Of a DNA stretch of 64,000 nt, positions 45,443 through 55,638 are shown piece after piece. Origin of the DNA: Isochrysis galbana (taxonomy: Eukaryota; Haptophyta; Isochrysidales; Isochrysidaceae); assembly GCA_018136815.1 (NCBI GenBank), contig CM030938.1, forward strand, positions 2,273,028 to 2,337,027, read 5' to 3'. Each line of letters starts with the position of its first letter. Position 1 is the first letter of the stretch. The translations under genes were made by a program, and so were the position numbers. The notes under the pieces were generated by a model. That model searched no databases. It saw nothing but the letters and a program-made list of their open reading frames with translations, and had not been told where the DNA came from.

Positions 45443-45461
45443 CCCCCCCCCCCCCCCCCCC
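45443..45461 (+). promoter_or_regulatory. C19 homopolymer before the NDUFB8-like gene
   Basis: Nineteen C ending 18 bp before ATG 45480, in the same position as at the M13 and coactosin genes. Confidence 0.45.
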
Positions 45462-45479
45462 TTCGCAGTGAGCGCGCCC

Positions 45480-46420
45480 ATGCTGCGCTCTTCTCTCTCC
45501 CGCGCCGCCGCGCGGAGCCACGCTTCCCTCAGCATGCGGACCATGGGCGCGACGCGAGCAATGGCCGCGGGCTTCGTGCCTCCCCGTTACAAACGCGACT
45601 TCTCGCCTGACCTTGTCATCGAGGGCATCGCCGATGACCCGATGTCACAGCCGAAGATCTACGAGAAGGACATCTGGAAGAATCCTGACCAGCTGGTGCA
45701 CAAATCTGCCCCACCCGGGGCAATTAGCTGGGAGGGGCGAAAATGCTCATTCATCGCCTCCCTGCCCCCCCCCCACCCCCCCCCACCCCCTTGCCTGCCC
45801 GCCCCCAGCCCCACCCACCCGGACGGGTTTATTGAAGCAAATCACGCAAAGCATCCTGTCTCTAATTCCTCCTTAAACTTCCTTCACCCCCCCCCCCCCC
45901 AGCTTCCGGAACGCCATGAACTATGGTATGATGATGGCACTGCAGAGCCCGAATTCTACTACGACCGTGATTGGCTCCAGTCCAACGGCCAGGCTGCCCT
46001 GGAGCTCGTCGGGGCCCTAGGCTTCATCTTTGGCACAGTTGGGGCTTTTGCCTACTACATCGATGATGGCTTTCGGCCGGTAAGAGTGGCCTGGTGTGTG
46101 GGGATAATTAGGCGAGGAGCGGTATGTGCCTCGTAATTTGCCCCAAATCGCATTGGTCAAGCTTACCTGAGCTTAAGCAGGCCCTTGCTGTTATGATCTG
46201 GGCTTGCTTCAAAATGACGGGCTTGAGAGATGGATCGCTCCCATGGCATGCTTGGCATCCCGCACTGCTCTCTTTCTCGTTTGTGATTTAGTTTTGGTTG
46301 ACGAGCGTGTATGTCCTCCTGCAGGTCGAGAGGGTGCAGGAGAGCTGGCCATTTGACATGAAGCGTGAGTTTGGACTGTCTGAGGGTGATGCTGATGAGA
46401 ATGAGGAGGACAACGAGTGA
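45480..46420 (+). CDS. Mitochondrial complex I subunit NDUFB8/ASHI-like
   Basis: Three exons: 45480-45695, 45903-46079, 46325-46420; about 162 residues. The N-terminus (MLRSSLSRAAARSHASLSMR) is an Arg/Ser-rich mitochondrial presequence. Exon 2 begins LPERHELWYDDGTAEPEFYY and contains one membrane span (LELVGALGFIFGTVGAFAYY). Plant NDUFB8 has the same arrangement, an (H/D)EL.W.(D/N)GT..PEP block just before a single span. The acidic end is SEGDADENEEDNE. It is an accessory subunit of the inner-membrane arm. Intron 1 is 207 nt, C-rich, a multiple of three and free of stops, so unspliced message would encode 69 extra residues; exon 1 could also end elsewhere. The family call is by short motif similarity. 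Confidence 0.62.
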
Positions 46421-46654
46421 GGTATAAGAGCACTATACCTGGTGCCTGCAAAGCATCCTCGTGAGGCTGGGCGATCCGCGTGAGCAAAATGGAGTCCACG
46501 AGTGGGTGAGAGAAGTCCTTAGCTCGTTTCCAGCTTCTACTTTGCCGTGTATGCAGAGTGGTAGCAGTGTGTCGTCAGTGTGTCATGTGTTACTATTCTC
46601 AACAAGTTCAAGTTCCGACCAAGCGCAAGCGCAAGCGCGCAAGATATGATTAAA

Positions 46655-46855
46655 CATTTTAATATTCTCACGGCACACGCGGCCGTGGACTCACTACTTT
46701 AACGCAGCAACAACTTTCTACACCCCCACTCTCCCGGCCCTTCTTCCCCCCTCGCCATCAGGCGGCTCCCCCCGCGCCCCGTGCACTACCAAGGGTATGG
46801 GGATGGGGGTGAAGGGCTCACTTAGATATGGTCCGGTACCCCCCCCCCCCTTCCC
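46655..46855 (-). repeat. Repeat family A, 3' end
   Basis: Reverse-oriented 3' end: TTTTAATATTCTCACGGCAC, CGCGGCCGTGGACTCACTAC, CCATCAGGCGGCTCCCC and AGATATGGTCCGG, in the same order as at 51285-51440. Confidence 0.7.
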
Positions 46856-46885
46856 GGTGATCTTTCCCCTCTCGTGCTCCCTGCC

Positions 46886-47115
46886 CGCACCGTGATGCAC
46901 GATGACTTGGTCCGGCGCTGGCTAACGGAGGTCCCCCAACGTCAACGGGACGAGCTCAAGCTCAAGCTCAAGCTATCGCGACCTTGCACCTTGCTCGATC
47001 CTCGCTTCAAGACGTACCATTTCCCTGGGTTGAAGACCACCAACTTGTCCGAGCGGAGTCCGAGGAGAAGGAGGAGGCCTTTGCCGCGCTTGAAGCCGAG
47101 TGGAAGGCAGCGTGG
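46886..47115 (+). pseudogene. hAT transposase fragment
   Basis: Encodes DDLVRRWLTEVPQRQRDELK and CTLLDPRFKTYHFPGL. The LDPRFK motif is typical of hAT transposases just before the dimerisation region. The sense then continues in a shifted frame (ESEEKEEAFAALEAEWKAAW). It is short, frameshifted and without ends, so a relic. Confidence 0.5.
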
Positions 47116-48754
47116 AAACCCGACGTGCCAACACGCGCGGCACACTGACTCACGGACACACCGGAATCATTCACCCAAACCAAGCGAAACATCAAGCAAC
47201 GCTCAACACCGCTCCTCACGCTCGACACCGACTCCTACGCTCGACACCGCCCTTCACGCCGCCTCTCAGGCGTGCAGGTACGGAGGACTGCTCACGACCG
47301 TCCGGACACCACTCGTCACCACAACGCTCCTAGGGACGTGCACATCGTTGGGAATGGGCTGATCGCAAAAGTGCACACTTACGATCGGGTCATCCTCGGT
47401 GTCCTCGACGTACAAATATGTGCAGTGGTTGCCGTCGATGACGAGATTGGGAGGATGGACCCGAGCAAGCTCTAGTACGGGAATACCGCTCATTAGAGCG
47501 CGCAAAGCCTGGGAGGTGCCCCTCACATTGTTCAACATGAGGTGCTCCCGACAAGAACGGAGACGACCCCGAGCTGAATGAAAAGTGCAAAGCCGTCAAC
47601 GACTCTTACGACCTTGCCGTTGAGATTTTAGAGGTGCGCAAAGAATGGAAAGTCAACCACGCGCAGGTCTTAAGAATAGAATCGCAATTGGAAGCAGCGA
47701 GGGCGGCTGTGTCCAATTGCCCGAGTTGTTCGTGTGTAGATTGGGCACTTATGTACAGCATTAAACATCGATAAACGATCGAGTCATGTGTATCCATCTA
47801 GTATACCATTATCATCATAACTGATGATGCCCACCCAGGCAAAAAATTGCGGCCGAGCGACCAAAAACAGCTTCCGAGCGGTCGTTAAAGTGGTAACGTG
47901 GGCCGTCGACACCGCCAGGCAAAAAAATGGGAATTTTCTCACGTCGGCGCGCGCGCGCGCGAAAGAATTGGAAGTTGAGACTCGGAGGGTCTTCTAGTTA
48001 GAGCATATGGAGGCCATCCATGCATTTTTTTGGCCAGAAGAAAGCGATCCTGAGAACCCGATTTTTACCGTCCCCACCTCTACCTCTAGGTAGTAGCATA
48101 TGTTCAAGACGATGTTTCCCCCGAGGGAAGGATCCCAACCCTCTGCACCAGCCCTCTCTCCTCGCTCCTCTCTCCGCTCGAACGCTGCTGAAGGACCAAA
48201 AGAAACGAGAACCACGTGAGATGATCATTTCTCCCTCCGCGCCGGTGCCCATCGCCTTTAGCTTGTGAGCTCTTAGTGTAGTATTCTACTACAAATCACG
48301 AAGGGTTTGTGGTTTGTGGGGCCGGGAGGCGGGCGGGGTGGGGTGGGGGGGGGGGGGGGGGGGGGAGGGGAGGGGGGCGTGAAGAAGAAGGGGTGGGGTG
48401 GGGGGGGTACCCTTGAGGTGTGGCACCTTTCACCGTGACCGTCGTGATGAAGGAACGGCCGGAGCCCACGCCGCGCTTGCCCCTCGGGCGTCCATACATA
48501 TGCCGTCCTCTCTCTCTCGCCTTGAACTAAGCTCTTGCATACCGTGATGTGCCTAATCTAGTCTCTCACCCTCTCTTCTCTGTGCGAAACGCCCGGAGCA
48601 CTCCACGCTCGCTGGACGGTCGGCCCGCCGAGACCAGGCCGCGCCTCCTCCTCTCTCTCGCAGGCCTGCTCACCTCGGCATACCGAGGCCCACCCACTAC
48701 TTACCCACTTTCTCTTTCTCGATCCGCCGCTTTTGCGTGCACGCTTGCGCAGCC
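47116..48754. other. Intergenic DNA upstream of the prolyl hydroxylase gene
   Basis: A repeat piece lies at 47143-47190 (see 44560). 47266-47600 has frames on the minus strand with no recognised family. 48330-48420 is G-rich (G20-type run). 48540-48754 is pyrimidine-rich and probably the leader of the next gene. Confidence 0.4.
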
Positions 48755-50616
48755 ATGATAAAACGCCTTGAAGGGTACATCATGCTGGGCCTCATCGCCT
48801 CCTTCTCTGCCACCGTAGCGCTTGTGGTTTACACCTCGCGACTGCGCGACGGTGAGACGGAGCCGATGCGCCATCATCACTTTCCCCCTCAGCTAAGTGC
48901 CGAATCCAAACGGGCGCTCGCTGCGCAGGCCGAGGCTCAGGCTCTCAGCGCCATCCTCCCAACAGCATGTGCCTCGCCAGACACAAATGGGGCATGCAAG
49001 ACCTGGGCCGCAGCTGGTGAGTGCGACAAGAATTCGAAATACATGCACGAGGCATGTGCTCACGCATGCAGACTTTGTAGCACGGCTCCTGCTCCCCAAG
49101 CGCCTCCACTGACGATTGAGAAGGACTGCGCTGACTTGTCTCCGTTTTGCGGCCAATGGGCTGCCGTGGGCGAATGTGACTCGAATCCAAATTATATGAG
49201 AAGCAACTGCCGGGTGCGCAGGAGTAGCGCTCCTAATTTAACTTCTTTTATTTTCGCAAGCGTGTATTACTTCCATCGAGCACACGGGCTTGTGTAAATG
49301 CCATCACATCATGCTCACCGGTTTGTAACCCATCTTCGCTCGCTGCAGGTCACCTGCCACTTGTGCCAATCCCCCACATGCCACGACGTCGATCCCATTC
49401 GCTGTCAGGCAGACGCACAGGCTGGTCGCTGCGAGCGGGATCCACAGAGTATGTTCAGCGAGTGCCGCTGGGCGTGCGGATGGTGAGTCACCTGCCCCAA
49501 CATTTTTCAAAGAGTAGTCTCCCCATCCAAATGGACCCTTGCAAAATGGGAGTCGTCCGTCGGCTGTCAAGACAACGGGAGCTTAAGCCTATCCCCGCGC
49601 CTGCAGGTGTGCCATGCTGCAGAGCAGCACGTGTCGCAGGGACGTGGCCTTCCCTGGTCAGTCGCCCGCTGCCGCACCGGGAACGACCACTACTATGTTC
49701 GAGCGGATCCTCTCACCAGAATTTGCTCAATACAAGGTATGACCGCCTCATTCATAAGAACTCCTGCTGCAAGCTCAAGTGTCCATATGAAAGTGATAAG
49801 CATGCTCCGTCGAAAATCTGATCCTGACACCTAATCTGACTGCTGCCATGCGCTATCCCCATCATATCCAGCCCATTGTTCATTCTCGAGACCCGTGGTT
49901 GATCACGATTGATGACTTCCTCACTCCTGATGAGGCCGATCGCATAATCCAACTCGGAAGCACGCACTGGGGCCGTTCCATTGCTGGCGATGGTGTTCAG
50001 GCTGTACGGACTTCATCAACTGCTTGGTGCGAACACTCGGGCTGTGGTACCGACCCGGTCGTCAAGGATATTCGTCGCAGGATCATGGAGCTCACTGGGG
50101 TACCCGAGGAGAATGCGGAACACTTACAAATCCTACGCTACCAGTCTGGTCAATTTTACAAACGCCATCATGACCAGAATGCACCCAGTGCATCGGCGTG
50201 GGGACCACGTCTATACACATTCTATATGTATTTGAACGACGTGGACGAGGTGTGTACAGAGCATTGCCCGCACACCATGCCCTTCTTTCGCCCGGGTTGG
50301 CATTGTAGCGCAAGCTGCATCTTGACACAGCTTGAATGTTGCCCTGTCCCTTCCCGACCTTCGTCGATGCCCTTAGGGTGGGGAGACATATTTCCCGTTG
50401 CTCAATGTCTCAGTAAAGCCAAAGCGTGGCCGGGCTGCTATGTGGCCTTCAGTGCTCGACCACAAGCCTACGCATCGCGACGACCGCACAGACCACGAGG
50501 CGGTCGAGGTGCGAAAAGGCACCAAATATGGAGCAAATTATTGGTTGCACATGTGGGACTTCCAGCATCCGAGTAGAGCGGGGTGCTCGAACCAGGAAAC
50601 CTTCGGGAATTGGTGA
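48755..50616 (+). CDS. Prolyl 4-hydroxylase with three ShKT domains, type II membrane protein
   Basis: Five exons in phase: 48755-49213, 49349-49482, 49607-49736, 49872-50249, 50377-50616; about 446 residues. Residues 8-27 (GYIMLGLIASFSATVALVVY) are a signal anchor. Three Cys-rich ShKT modules follow (CKTWAAAGECDKNSKYM, CGQWAAVGECDSNPNYM, CQADAQAGRCERDPQSM); the second and third are split by introns. The catalytic domain has WLITIDDFLTPDEADRII, RYQSGQFYKRHHDQN with the HxD iron motif, GGETYFP, a distal His in RTDHEAVEV, and the 2-oxoglutarate Lys in KYGANYWLH. It hydroxylates peptidyl proline in the secretory pathway, probably on wall or extracellular glycoproteins. ShKT modules are usual partners of P4H in algae. 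Confidence 0.93.
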
Positions 50617-51265
50617 CAGATATCTCCTGTAGTGATTGAGGGTCGCGCCCCATCCCCTCCTTAACCCGGTTTATCTCGCCGTTTCTTAGCCCTCGCGAAA
50701 ATGAGCCCATGTTCCGTTCGTGTTGTCGCCCTAGCGACTGGACGTTTGTTTGGCAGGACGGGGGTCGATTTCGGCGTCGAATCACCTCGTGGTTTTTGCA
50801 TTCATTGGCTCGCATGGGGCGTCTGGGTCGGTCAAGCGAGGGGCGGAGTCTGTCTGGGAGCCGCCATCGGCTTCCACCACTTGTATTTACCCTTTCTAGG
50901 ACGGAAAGCGCTCAACGGATGCTATCTGCAAGAGATCGATGGGTGTAGAGTGTCCTCCCATGTTGGGTGCACTAAAGGCAGATAGAGGTTTCCACCATAA
51001 CAAAACATCTGAGTGTTAGTACCACTACTGCCACTAGCCCGGTACTATCAACTATCTTTATAATAATAGTAACAATATATAACTGAGCATTAGTACCACT
51101 ACTCTCACTAGCTCTGGGCTACTAACACGACAACCCTCAGCGCACCTGCCCGTACGCCTCGGCGCATGTTGCTGCCACAGATACATACACGATACACGTA
51201 TGCACCCCTCCACATCTCCCCCCTCGCAGACCCCCGGCTCCCATTCTAACCCCCCACAAGTTTAA
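50617..51265. repeat. 3' flank and dispersed repeat
   Basis: 50617-51000 shows only short frames. 51005-51265 contains two related units (ATCTGAGTGTTAGTACCACTACTGCCACTAGC and AACTGAGCATTAGTACCACTACTCTC-like) and CCCCCGGCTCCC; it matches 9520-9712. Confidence 0.5.
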
Positions 51266-51267
51266 AA

Positions 51268-52022
51268 AAAAACCTTTTAATATTCTTACCGCACTCGCGG
51301 CGAATGGAACCACTACCCACTACAAGTAGCACGTAGCATACTCTCTACACCCCCATTCCCCGGCCCTTCTCCCCCCGCCATCAGGCGGCTCCCCCCGTAC
51401 ACTACTAGGGGGATTGGGGTGGAGGGCTTAGATATGGTCCGGTGGCCCGCGCCACCCCCCGGTGATCTTTCCCCCCCTTCCTCCTGTGTCTCCGAGTGGG
51501 CGGCCCACTCTGTCTCGTCTTATCCTGTAAACAGGCGCGAGACTTACCGATTTTCCGGTGGGCGGAGCTCTCGCTCGCGCCCACCCCCTTTTCCGCGCTC
51601 TCTCTCCCCTCTCCTGCGGCACGCGCGATGGCGCGCCTGCGGCAGGCCTGCAGCTGCCCTCTGGCGGCCCCTGGAGGCTCATGGAGGCCAGCTCTGGGGG
51701 CAGAGGAGGCTGGGGCTGGGCCCTGGCCTCCCCTGCCTCTCCCTCGCTGGCGCTCCCGAGCCTCTGGGGCCCCCAGTCTGCACCTGTCTGCCTGTCGACC
51801 AGGGGGGGAGGGGGGTTGGAGCAATGGGCTGGTCACGAGGGGCCAGGATGGGCGAATGGGGCGAGTCTGTGGGGAAGGGAGTGGGTCAGTAAGGCAGTGG
51901 CCTCCTGGCAAGCCATCAGGCATGCCAGGAGGATGGGTGGTTCCTCCCCCATGGCAGGGGAGGAGTGGAGAGAGGGGGGGGCTCGTGCCCCCCCATGGGT
52001 CAACCAAGTATAAACTTAGTTC
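51268..52022 (-). repeat. Repeat family A, full-length copy (minus)
   Basis: Collinear with the plus copy at 3096-3838 from the AACTAAGTTTATACTT end (52022) to the TTTTAATATTCTTACCGCAC end (51270). The CCTCCTGGCA/TGCCAGGAGG hairpin, the GCGCGCCTGCGGCAGGCCTG block and the GATATGGTCCGG block are all present. Open frames in both copies are not conserved in translation. Confidence 0.8.
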
Positions 52023-53257
52023 TAACCCCCCACAAGTTAAAATGAGGAAGAAAACCCAGTCAGGCGAACCGACCTACGTCGGCCGACTCACCAAGAAAAA
52101 GCACCGGGGGGGGGGAAGGGGGGAACTCTCTAAAGCAAGAAGAACGGCCGCCTTACCAGCTCGCGCCGTGAGCGGTCCTCGAGAAATAAATGACTGCGAC
52201 TCGAGTAGCCTGCGCCACACTGCAATCTTATGATTGTATGATTGCGGTCGCCATGGAGGGGGGCCTCGCGCCCCCCCCACTCTCTCGACTCCCCTCATGG
52301 GGGGCGAGAACCATCCACCCCCCTGCGCTGCCTCTTGGCATGCAGGGGGGGCTCACTCAGACTGCCCAGACTCTCCCAGAGAGCTGGGCACAGATCGCAC
52401 GCCCTGGTCCGCGCTGGCCACTGGCCAGCTTGTCGCTCTGACCAACCCCTCCTCCCCCTGGGCCCCCCTGATCAAGACCCCCCAGCCAGCTCCAGTCGAC
52501 CGGCAGGGGCGCGAGAGCCAGCGAGGGAGAGCAGGAGGGACCAAGGCCATGCCCAGCCTCACCTGCCCCCTGAGCTGTGCTCCCAGGCCCCCTCGACATC
52601 ACCCAGAATTTCATTCGCCCGACTCCCGGTGGGGAGGAGGACCAAAGCGCCGCGCTAGCCGCCGGTGCCGCTCGCAACGGAGTGGCTCAGAGCCCTCCGG
52701 TAGCGCTCGACTCGACAACCACTACCACTACCCAAAAGCCGAGGCCGGCCTGGAAAGCCAGAATGTCGTATTCCATACGATGACAGACTTTTACTTATAA
52801 CCTGTGGGTTATTTTAAGCCTCAAGGTCTCGTCGATTGGTATCCCGCCTCTTCTCTTACTTTCTCTCGACGTCATCAAATGTTCCATGACCGTCTTCTGT
52901 CTTCTCTTCGTGTATCGGTCATAGCTCCCCCAGCGAGGTCTGCCCTCGTTGTGCCGAGTGCCGACCCCTCCGTCGCATGTCGCATGTCTACGCGCTGCTA
53001 AGTTGCCCTGGTGCCGACGCCTGGCCGTCCATCCAGGTGTGGTTAGTTTTCGCCCCGTTTGGGTTAGTTTGTGTGTCTCTGTGGTCTCAACTTTTTGAGT
53101 CCATGCGCAGTAGTCTCCCGTGTCTACCTCGGACCTAAGCTCTCATTCTCTCTCTCTCTCTCTCTCACTAGCTCGCTAGCTAGCCTCGTCTCTACTTTCC
53201 GACGCCACGCGTCACGATCCTCCGACCGTCAGTCTACCTCATCGCTCGTAGCGCTCG
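52023..53257. repeat. GC-rich repeat DNA
   Basis: 52240-52620 resembles the 5' half of repeat family A in plus orientation (CATGGAGGGGGGCCTCGCGCCCCCC, CTGGCC, CAGCGAGGGAGAGCAG). 52560-52700 is the GC-rich block whose reverse complement is at 42490-42740. 53147-53166 is a CT dinucleotide run in a pyrimidine-rich stretch leading to ATG 53258. No gene in this stretch. Confidence 0.5.
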
Positions 53258-53524
53258 ATGGCAGACATCCTCAGACCCGACTCTTACTATGATCTGTCAG
53301 ACATCTTCCCGCCAACAACAATCAACGACCCCTCCACGGCCGCGTCAGCTGCCGGCTCGATCGAACGGCTCTCTGCCTATGAGCCTGTAGTCATCGCGTG
53401 TTCGACACAGAAGCCAAAAGGCCCTCCACCTTCATACCTTCATCCACCCAACATGACAAACCACCCCCCTTTGGGGCTGTGGTCAAAGGTCAAAGGTGTC
53501 AGTGTCAGAGGCACTCTCCCATAG
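53258..53524 (+). CDS. Small ORF, unknown (possible first exon or LINE piece)
   Basis: ATG follows a pyrimidine-rich, leader-like stretch. It encodes 88 residues (MADILRPDSYYDLSDIFPPT ...) with no recognised domain. LINE coding remnants follow within 300 bp, so it may belong to an element. Low confidence. Confidence 0.25.
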   Translation: MADILRPDSYYDLSDIFPPTTINDPSTAASAAGSIERLSAYEPVVIACSTQKPKGPPPSYLHPPNMTNHPPLGLWSKVKGVSVRGTLP

Positions 53525-53739
53525 AGAAAGCCGCAAAGCTGGGCCTCTATAAAGCTGTAAAGCTGCGGCCCTAACCTCGTGCTCAGGCACGAGGCTCAGG
53601 CCCAGCCTGACTCCACTCCACCACTTCCCTCAGGGGGGCTGAACACACAGCACAGCACTACTATCAGTGCAAGCATGCATGCATGCATATGCATACAAAC
53701 CACCCGTGTAGGGGAGGAGAACTTTCTCAACATTCCACC

Positions 53740-54065
53740 GCGAGAGGCAGACTCGTCTTCAGGCTACCACGGCAGACACGAGAGACCACGCCGCATGGCG
53801 CTCTCGCCGCGACAAACACAACTCAGCGCTGAGCGCCATCTTCGAAACGATCCATCACCTCACCGACTACTCGCCAACAAGCATCTCTAGGACAGGCACA
53901 TCCGCCGAACAAGCCACGGACAGACTATTCATGTTGCCGAAAGTTCCTTCACCACACTCAAGAGAGGTCTTATATTTACTGGCATGGAGATACATACTCA
54001 CGGAAAATACACTACGACAACATCAACATCAAATTTGACAGTGACACCTTCAAGAATGTGTTTTT
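53740..54065 (+). mobile_element. LINE C-terminal relic
   Basis: The frame around 53815-54005 reads SALSAIFETIHHLTDY, ATDRLFMLPKVPSPHSREV and LYLLAWRYILTE. The last is the block seen in family 1 (ILYLLAWRYIITDF). It is diverged and truncated at both ends, with no 3' tail recognised. Confidence 0.55.
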
Positions 54066-54492
54066 TAAGTTAGTAACATGTGCTAAGTATAGGCGTATAT
54101 CTGTCTGTACGAGTGTGTAAGAGGAAAGGTTGGGAAAACTGTGCCGAGGAGGCACCGCCCAACACCACAAGGGCGACAGCTATGGGACCGTATCTTTTTC
54201 TGTGTAGAAATTGTATGTGCACAGCTCATAGTTGAAGTACTACCACAAACCATAAATACCAACATACTATAAATAGTGGGCATCATAATCACCAAACTTA
54301 GTGTACATCGACGAGCTACTCGAGCACATCATGACAGATGTAGAGCAGAGAGGCAGCTGCTGTAGCAGCGAGCAGCAATAACACCGGAATCAGCAGCAAC
54401 CGACGAACATCCGTCACATTTTGGATCGATGAGACGACCCGTCTTCCAATAATCTATGCAGCTGTTGATGGGACTGCCTCACACCTCACAGG
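54066..54492. other. Intergenic DNA, nothing recognised
   Basis: No domain, RNA gene or known repeat seen. It probably includes the 3' UTR of the minus-strand gene that follows. Confidence 0.3.
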
Positions 54493-55038
54493 TCAGAACT
54501 TCACGGTATGCGTCGTCAGATACCACAAGTTTCCTATGAAGGCAATCCCAAATGCGATTAGGCCCCAAAACTGGCTGCCTGCATCGGCTGCTGCTAGCTC
54601 TTCACCAAGCGCCTCACCAATTTTGTCAATGAAACTGGCTCCCGGTATGCTGCTGCCCATCCGCCCTGCAGTGTGATCCGGCGTCGGCAGGTTGATCAAG
54701 CCGAATCCTTCCACTTTGGAAGAAAAATGGACGTTCTTTCGGCTTGTGAGGAAGGTCACCTGCTCCTCAAGATCTCGAGGCATCATTGATTGGTATGGTC
54801 GGAGGGGAGGACTTACAGCCAGAGTAGCGTCTGCGATACCTTGCTGTCCAAGAGGGCTCTCGTCGTGCGTTTCGGCTGTCATGCGCGAGCTTTCAGTCAT
54901 CCGACATCGTGACCAGGATGGGGCACCGACTCGCAAGCCCGACGGGGCCGCGAGCAACCCGAAAGCTGCAGCAGCGACGAGCTGATGCCCCATCGGGAGG
55001 GACGCTTGCTTTGCAAATCTCCAAAAATTCTTCTTCAT
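54493..55038 (-). CDS. Putative plastid-targeted single-span membrane protein
   Basis: An intronless frame of 181 residues, or 166 if the second Met (54993) is used. From that Met, GHQLVAAAAFGLLAAPSGLRVGAP looks like a signal followed by a transit-type region, as in red-lineage plastid proteins. The middle is polar (MMPRDLEEQVTFL, KVEGFGLINLPTPDHTAGRMG). A C-terminal span (FWGLIAFGIAFIGNLWYL) ends in TTHTVKF. I do not recognise the family. Repeat family P begins 9 bp upstream of the first Met, so the transcription start is probably inside or at the edge of that repeat. Size and single span would suit a small photosystem or thylakoid-associated protein; that is inference. Confidence 0.6.
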   Translation of the reverse strand: MKKNFWRFAKQASLPMGHQLVAAAAFGLLAAPSGLRVGAPSWSRCRMTESSRMTAETHDESPLGQQGIADATLAVSPPLRPYQSMMPRDLEEQVTFLTSRKNVHFSSKVEGFGLINLPTPDHTAGRMGSSIPGASFIDKIGEALGEELAAADAGSQFWGLIAFGIAFIGNLWYLTTHTVKF

Positions 55039-55046
55039 CTCTCTCC

Positions 55047-55638
55047 GTCAGAGTTTTATTGTTGTGTTAGTATAATCTTAGTGCTGCGGGACCGAAGCCC
55101 TTCGGCGGCAACGGAGCCCCTACCCCGCGATGGGGGTGTGCGCGGTTGGCGCATGGCTCGTCCGGTGTATGTGGCTAGGAATGCTAGCTAACAAGATGTC
55201 ATACGACGCTATAAGTACTAACGTGGTACCCCCGCCGAGAGGTCACCGCAATCTCCATGACACCAGCGCGCGCGTCGACGCTCAACGCTCAAGGGTGCAA
55301 CACATCATCGAATGGACTCGACGCATTCGGTGAAAATCTTCCCTTCGAATTTGTGGCTGCCGAGCGGGCCACACGTTCCCACAACTGGTGGGACCTGGAC
55401 AATATGGTCAGTCTACACAAATTCTTCAGTGGTGCCCGATACCAGATCCGCAAGCCGCAAGCAGCATTCACCAGTTCAAGGGTGGGAAGGACACTTTACC
55501 ACATCGAATCACTCCAAGCACCCCTCAGCTCTTACTTCTACGGCTGTGGGGGTCGTGCGGCGAAGGCAACGGCCGTCCGCTCTGCACCACGGCGCCGGGC
55601 AGGACAATCCTCGTCGAATCCCCCCGGACGCCATCAAA
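55047..55638 (+). repeat. Repeat family P, long copy upstream of the plastid-protein gene
   Basis: Starts GTCAGAGTTTTATTGTTGTG and matches the reverse complement of 25868-25245 to about GACGCCATCA. Its 5' end faces the minus-strand gene 54493-55038, the same geometry as at 25868/25941. Confidence 0.85.

Noticed and set aside
47266-47538. Minus-strand ORF of 90 residues
   Set aside because: No family recognised, no leader or splice context, and neighbouring DNA is repeat-derived; kept out of the gene list.
51496-52233. 245-residue plus-strand frame across repeat family A
   Set aside because: The same region in the copy at 3096-3838 does not keep the frame, so it is not a conserved protein.
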